DNA of 64,000 nt, taken from positions 2,418,001 through 2,482,000 of the forward strand of contig OY744465.1 in NCBI GenBank assembly GCA_963556145.1, read 5' to 3'. The DNA is from Hygrocybe punicea (Eukaryota > Basidiomycota > Agaricomycetes > Agaricales > Hygrophoraceae). How positions within the stretch are numbered: position 1 is the first letter of the stretch; each line of letters opens with the position of its first letter. Of the stretch, positions 58,440-64,000 are shown piece after piece. Under the pieces are notes generated by a model. That model was not told where the DNA came from, ran no database searches, and saw only the letters and a list, made by a program, of their open reading frames with translations. The position numbers were made by a program, and so were the translations under genes.

Positions 58440-60960
58440 ACCCCAATCAAATGTGCCCCTCACAGTATAGTATCTGTATGAACCACTAACATGATGTGTT
58501 GCCCCCTTGCCATGCTGGGCTCAACCACCCACATTCCAGTGAGCCCACATTGGTGAATATCTTGTGGAATGAACCATTTGACAAGAGCACACGGATAAAC
58601 CACGCCTGCATATGAAAAAGAAAAAAAGAGGTGGACCCTAACCACGTGAAGGCCCTGGAATCCATCTTGATCCTGATCCTTTGTGATGAAAATGGTGTCA
58701 TAGCGTCCTGGGCCCCCATACCAGGTTGGTATGGCTCAAATGAGCTCACGGTGCATTCCCCCAATACCACACACATCACTTGGGGCGTAATAAAAGGAGG
58801 TGGCAGAGTGGTGAACAGACACTTGGCCAGAGAATGTAGGGCAGTGTGCCAAAGGAATGTTGGCACCCGAAATCACAGAGTTGGGATGGAAGACGTCATA
58901 TAAGAAGCGTTGGATATATTCTTGAAGGTGAGGTTCCTGGATGTATGGCATGAGATCTGTGATGTTTGCTGGATAACCTTGTGCTATTGGTATTGGAGAT
59001 GAGGTTCAGGGCAATAAGTTGTGCACAGTAATGCACCTTTGGTTTTGCTGAGGGTAACTTCACCTTTGAACCGCTTGTCATCCACTGGGCCTTTGTCCTT
59101 GTTGTAGTCCTCTTGCCTGACCTCAGTCGCAATCTGAGCTGGTACTAAGATCCCTGTACTTGGACCATCAAGCATACCACTAGTGATGGTCAGGTTCGGT
59201 TCAGTTCAGTTCAGGCCAAAAAAATCTGAACCTTGAACTGAACTTGAGGTTCGGTTCAGCTCATATGCTGAACCTTGAACTGAACCAAAGGTTCAGTTCA
59301 GATAGGTTCAGTTCAGGTTCAGGCCAGGCTGAACCTGAACTGAACCTGTGAAAATACAAGTATACTAGCTAATCAATTTTCTCAATCCAAATTTTTCCTT
59401 TATTTCCTACCACTCTACATTGTTGTTGTGCTAATGGTTTGACTCTTCAATTACATGTACTGTGTCCATGTTCACTGTGAATGAATCAATAGAATCTTGT
59501 GTTAGATGTGTCTGAAGCACAGTAAGCATGAAATTTCCTGGACAACTGTTCAGATGGTCATTGCAAATGTTTTGCTGTATTTTAACTTGCAATCAGTATA
59601 ACTGAATAACACAACATGGCATCCTAGGCTGAATTTCAACTTTACATTTTAAAATATATTTAAGTTTGCAAATATTTGTGTTACAGAAGCACTAATTGCA
59701 ACCATATAAACTCTAACTAATCTAGATTCTGTTACTAATGGTGCTGAAATTTCAAGTCAGTAAATAGTTGGACCAAAACTAAGTCTCTACTCAGCAGAAA
59801 TTAGACTAATATGTGAAAGATTAGGTTCAGGTTCGAACCAGTTCGAACCTGGTTCACAAGATTCCATCCTTGACTGAACCTTGAACTGAACCTAAGGTTC
59901 GGTTCAGGCATTACCCTGAACCTTGAACTGAACTTAGGTTCGGTTCATGTAGGTTCAGGTTCGAACCCAGGTTCAGAACCGAACTGTACCATCACTACAT
60001 ACCACGGATATCCAAATCAACCTTCACCGCCGCAAGCTTATCAAGCCTTTGGTTGATCAATAGCATTTGCCCCAAAACCTGCCAGTGACTGGAATGATGC
60101 CAGGGCCTTTTAACTGCTTTGATATGTTTGGATTCTGTGATCGATGAACATAGACCATTTGGTGCTCCAAACATCTGTATACTGCGTCGATAGTGGTTGA
60201 GGGAATGTTGTCTAGGTAGAGACAGATCGTTGCAGATGCCCGACTCCACAAATATAACAGTCACATTTAAAGTCAGCCAGGGCAGTGTCAATGGCTCATA
60301 GTGTGTCTTCGTCGATAACGGACCTCCATACATAATCACAAAATTCCATAAATGCGTGGATAGCCTGGACCATTTGATCTGGCACATAGCCAATAATTGC
60401 TGGGAGAAAAACCTTGAAGGAGATGGTGAGTCAGAAGGTTGATATCACTGTTGAGATTTACCTTCATGAGAGCCTTGGAATCATCGCCTGTCCATTGCTT
60501 AAAGTTGCGGCCTTCATGAAATTGATGAAGGCCAGGAAACGTTGGCACAGCTGCAATGCGGTGGTCAATGTCCACAAGGATTTTGCAAGTGATGGCTGCG
60601 GTATGAGTTTGTTCAACATATTCTACAACCCATGCCAGCAGGTGCTCCTTAAAGGTGCCTTGAATCATTTGATGTAGCAGGTCAGGTGTCAACAGCTCAT
60701 GAATATCTGCACGTGGGAAGTGTGCCATGAAAGGCTGTTCAGAATAGTGGTCAAATTACTACTGACTCAGATATGTAACTGGACACATACCAATGCATCA
60801 CCAACCACTATGAACCCCAGCCACAAATCCTTGAAGTCAAATGCGTCTTGAAGTGCCTGCGTGTGCAAATGTGACTGATAGCCAAAAGGGTTATCAGAAT
60901 CAAGTTGATCAGCAGGTGCAAGACACCTGAACTAATTATTAGTTAAAGTGGAAAATCAAT
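58440..60960 (-). pseudogene. Plavaka transposase, interrupted by MITE 6
   Basis: Read from about 60,960: ALQDAFDFKDLWLGFMVVGD, FPRADIHELLTPDLLHQMIQ, LVDIDHRIAAVPTFPGLHQF and FKQWTGDDSKALMK. Across a GTAAAT...CAAG intron come VFLPAIIGYVPDQMVQAIHA and LSLPRQHSLNHYRRSIQMFG, then NGLCSSITESKHIKAVKRPW and LINQRLDKLAA. After MITE 6 it continues MLDGPSTGILVPAQIATEV, YIQRFLYDVFHPNSVISGA and YYAPSDVCGIGGMHRELI. The part near 58,600 (CALVKWFIPQDIH, TGMWVVEP) ends the core. This block order is the Plavaka (CACTA-like) transposase of basidiomycetes. The MITE and frame changes disable it. The N-terminal zinc finger was not found. Confidence 0.75.
59181..59997. mobile_element. hAT-type MITE (MITE 6) in the Plavaka gene
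   Basis: The 8 bp repeats CATACCAC flank it at 59173-59180 and 59998-60005. Ends are TAGTGATGGTCAGGTTCGGT and TAGTGATGGTACAGTTCGGT. GGTTCAG-rich subterminal parts and AT-rich centre match MITE 5. Confidence 0.9.
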
Positions 60961-62769
60961 TTTTGGGTAGCACTTACTTTGGACACCATCCTTGCACTAC
61001 ACAGGCCAAGAGTGCTTGCTCAGGGTAGTCAGCTATGTATGGGCCAAGGCCGTAGATTATACCGGTCTTCTATGTATATATATACAAATCTGGGACATGA
61101 AATTGTTGCAGATTTAAGTTGGCAATCCATTGGGAACACTACTGAGGTGCTCTGTACCAATTTTCTAAGAAATCAGCAGACTGGTTATGGAGAAAGAGTC
61201 CATGCAAGTTGGGGGGGGAATATATGTTAATGTGGGAAATTAGTCCAAGTTTGGCTTCTAATTATCATGTGATGATGGCATCAATTATGATTCATAATCA
61301 AGTTGTTTGGTCATGTTTTCATGTCTTATATGGGTTGTGAATCTCCTTTCAGGGCTCAACTTCTAAATCAATCTCATAACTGTATTGTGGGCATCCTGCA
61401 CTTTATGTGTCTCCATAGCCCCTTCTATTGCCAATGATCTTGTCTCTGCTCTGTTCACAATTGTACCACCACCTATTGATACATGTATTCAACTCTGGTC
61501 ACCATGTAAAGTGGACTTGTGGCCATGGAGTTTTCAACAGTGTCTAATTCCACTCCACTGGTCATGATTGTCTGTATGAGATATTTGTAAAATTTAACCA
61601 TCTAAATTTCATCACAATGGTGTTGATCATGAATGAATTACAAGTGTACTGGCAATAGTTCAAGTCTGGTGAAGACATGTAGGACATTCATAACAGTCCC
61701 ACTGTGTCTGGATCATCTCATCCACAAACTCTGCACCAAGCAACTGTCTCCAATCAGTTGGAGCTGCCTCTTTATCAGCCCATTCACAAGCCTTCTCAAT
61801 CTTTTGTCCAGTACCAGCCACATGCCAGTCCTTCTGCTGATCCTGACCTTGGCCATTTGAACCCCTGAAAATTGGGACGCTCTGTGTCAACTTATCCAAA
61901 TCATTCAGCTCCTGAAGCATCACTTCAATGGGCCCTGTGAGGCATCCCTCATGAAGCCATTCTTCACAGTAAATGCAAAAACGTTGGAGATCCTTGCTTG
62001 GACTGTAGACTCTCTTGCAACAGCCTTTCTGAATCCTCTGAGCAGCAAGTCCTTCAGTTAATAACAGCCTTCACTGCCATGTTTAGCCACTCACCATCAC
62101 CTCAAGATTCTTGTTCAGGAAGTTGACCTCAAACTGCCAAAACCATGCACCAACACCAATTTCCTGACTGTTGGATCACCTGTCATTGAAGTAAGAAATT
62201 TTCATGGGGGCTGGCAAGGATAATCCATGTGTTCAATTTGAAGAAATACAACCATCAAGGTAAGCTCACATCCAATACTTAGAGCAGGAATGATTTGATC
62301 ATGATTGCTCTTGATGAGCTCAGTAGAGCTCATCTGCTCAAATGGACTGAAGAGAATGGATGATTCAATCCAAGAATATGATGGCAGATGAATAAATCTT
62401 ACAGCAAGGCAAGCAGCTTCCTTTTCAACCTTTTACTTAACTTCACATCCCGAATGTGCTGCTGGGTGTAAAACCAGGACACCTTTGCCCACAGCTCAGG
62501 GGGTTCACCATCATCACCCTCACGTCATAGCAATCGATGATCTCACCACAATGACACTAGCTATGTTGTGCTTCTTTGAGCTTCATTTAGTGGAATTAAT
62601 GGGATGCAACAAGGTGGGTCGACTTTGTTTATATTGAGCGGTTTTGAGATACATCAAGTTCACTTTGTTGAACATATCCGGGTGTCCAACAATTTCATGT
62701 ACCCAATGCAATATCTAGATAAAACATCTTTCACTCAACACATGTAAGCTAAGTCCTAATCAGCCTGCC
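60961..62769. other. No confident gene
   Basis: Short frames on both strands lack family motifs. A minus frame at 61660-61923 (IEKACEWADKEAAPTDWRQL) looks slightly protein-like. It may be a remnant of the Plavaka element upstream region. Confidence 0.3.
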
Positions 62770-63743
62770 TAGGCTATTGCACAGATACTCCATGGATACA
62801 TCTGAGGCTATCCATATCTGTATCCATCAATATCTGTACCCGAGCCATGGATACAGACAGATTTACCTCATGTTTGCCGCGCTAACATCGATTGACATTG
62901 CGGCATGCTTGCACGAGGTAAAACAGGCCTGTACCCATGGTAACCACCCCCATCCTGGTGACAGGTACCAAGCTGCACCCATTGATGGCAGGTGCCCACG
63001 GTTTCCATGCCAGACACCTTGCGCATGCCATGCGCACATCAACTAATGTGGAGTGCATGTTCATGAGGTGGTTGTGTTCGTGGATGAGCCATGAGCTGTG
63101 GAAATGGGAGTGTGGGCTACACCCACACTCCTGTCATCTGTCTTGGTGCCAGGTACCTCGCAGTTGGGTCTTGAACGGGTCAGGTTGGCTGACACCACAC
63201 CCATACCCATGAACACCATACCTGTGAACACTGTACCCGGGGCAGTGTTCACCTGCACCCACACCCAAACATCGGATGTGTTGTTGCATGTCCGCGAGGT
63301 AGATGAAGGGGGACGCATTGTCGTTGTTGTTGCATGTCCACGAGGTGGATGAGAGGGGGATGTGTCATTGCGTGCTGTCACCCCATGTTGTTGTTGTTGT
63401 TGTTGTAGCGTAGTTAACTAGAGTTCCTTACTTGATGAAAAATGGAGACTTGGGAGGTGGGAGCACCACCCCCCAGCCATTTTCCAGCTCCTTTTGTTGT
63501 TGTCTGGTTGCCACACATGCGCTCACTCTTGTGTAGCTGTTGAGGGTGTGGTGGTGGTTGTGTAACACTAGTTGGTGGTGTTGATGTGTGACGTGGGTAC
63601 TGTGACACTGCCCAAATAGGGACCATGGATCACTGGATATGGATACACAGGTCGGCAGATACCAAAAATGGTATCTGTACCCGTATCTGTGGCGATCTGT
63701 ATCTGGGATCCACACTGATCTGCCAAATCCGTGCATTTGCCTA
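62770..63743. mobile_element. 974 bp non-autonomous DNA element (MITE 8)
   Basis: Flanked by AGCCTGCC at 62762-62769 and 63744-63751 (9 bp if the next T is counted). Ends are TAGGCTATTGCACAG and TAGGCAAATGCACGG. Subterminal parts repeat GGATAC/GTATCC motifs; the middle has GTTGTT and CACCC simple repeats. No protein is encoded. Confidence 0.75.
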
Positions 63744-64000
63744 AGCCTGCCTATTGCCCTGTGGCGAGATACAGGGAGGGAGACACTGAAGTACCTCAAT
63801 ACATAGAGTGAATCTCATCTCGGCTTCCCTGTGACTACATAGCGATAAATTGACCTATTTTGACCTCAATGTGACCATTATACCTAGACCCAGAACATGG
63901 TGAATGTCCCTAAAATTACCAGAAGATCTCAAAAAAATCCTCTACTTCACCTAAGGGTATCTATGCTATATCAGTCTATTTCCTCATCTTCCTTGCTTCA
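63744..64000. other. No gene recognised at the right edge
   Basis: Plain intergenic or repeat sequence; nothing recognisable. Confidence 0.3.

Noticed and set aside
1..64000. CRISPR arrays, tRNA, rRNA, riboswitches, bacterial promoters
   Set aside because: None seen; the repeat structures are eukaryotic transposon remnants and the genes have spliceosomal introns.

Overview
The window looks like a mushroom-type basidiomycete (Agaricomycetes) genome. Genes are cut by many 45-80 bp GT-AG introns. Gene and transposon families I associate with Agaricomycetes are present (Plavaka, DUF6589, PIN/XPG-like, SPA2-type, Ty3/Gypsy, hAT). There are no operons, ribosome binding sites, CRISPR arrays or recognisable tRNA or rRNA genes. 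Family names rest on recalled conservation; no database search was run.

Layout. 1-4.5 kb: two intact host genes on the + strand, DUG2 (glutathione degradation, 5' end outside the window) and a zinc alcohol dehydrogenase. 5.0-11.3 kb: a divergent pair, a large DDE-like transposase gene on the - strand and a PIN/XPG-like nuclease gene on the + strand, with about 208 bp between their start codons. 11.5-33.2 kb: a transposon graveyard. A Copia remnant (13.8-15.8 kb) is cut by a 1 kb element. A minus-strand Ty3/Gypsy element runs from 33.2 kb down to 17.1 kb and is broken by at least four younger insertions. 33.2-37.4 kb: an unrecognised split gene, hAT-type MITEs and a 637 bp foldback. 38-43.2 kb: host-like sequence, with an intact single-exon short-chain dehydrogenase (-), a weak unrecognised gene and a decayed SPA2 polarity-gene copy. 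44-64 kb: more repeats, with a decayed SNF2-type ATPase, a possible TET/JBP-like fragment, a hAT transposase pseudogene, a solo LTR, a Plavaka transposase and several MITEs.

Main discovery candidate: a 6,019 bp element at 17,823-23,841 inside the Gypsy integrase. It has about 127 bp terminal inverted repeats and a perfect 9 bp target duplication. It carries two convergent genes, a DUF6589 protein and a RecQ-like helicase. A second, partial copy of its terminus lies at 39,286. This would place a domain of unknown function in a self-contained mobile element with a helicase. The copy here is dead: three nonsense codons in the DUF6589 gene, all explained by CGA to TGA, and a solo LTR in the helicase.

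The CGA to TGA signature recurs in the Gypsy, hAT and membrane-protein pseudogenes. Two catalytic Asp positions read Asn in a way that also fits CpG decay. This suggests methylation-driven or RIP-like mutation of repeats.
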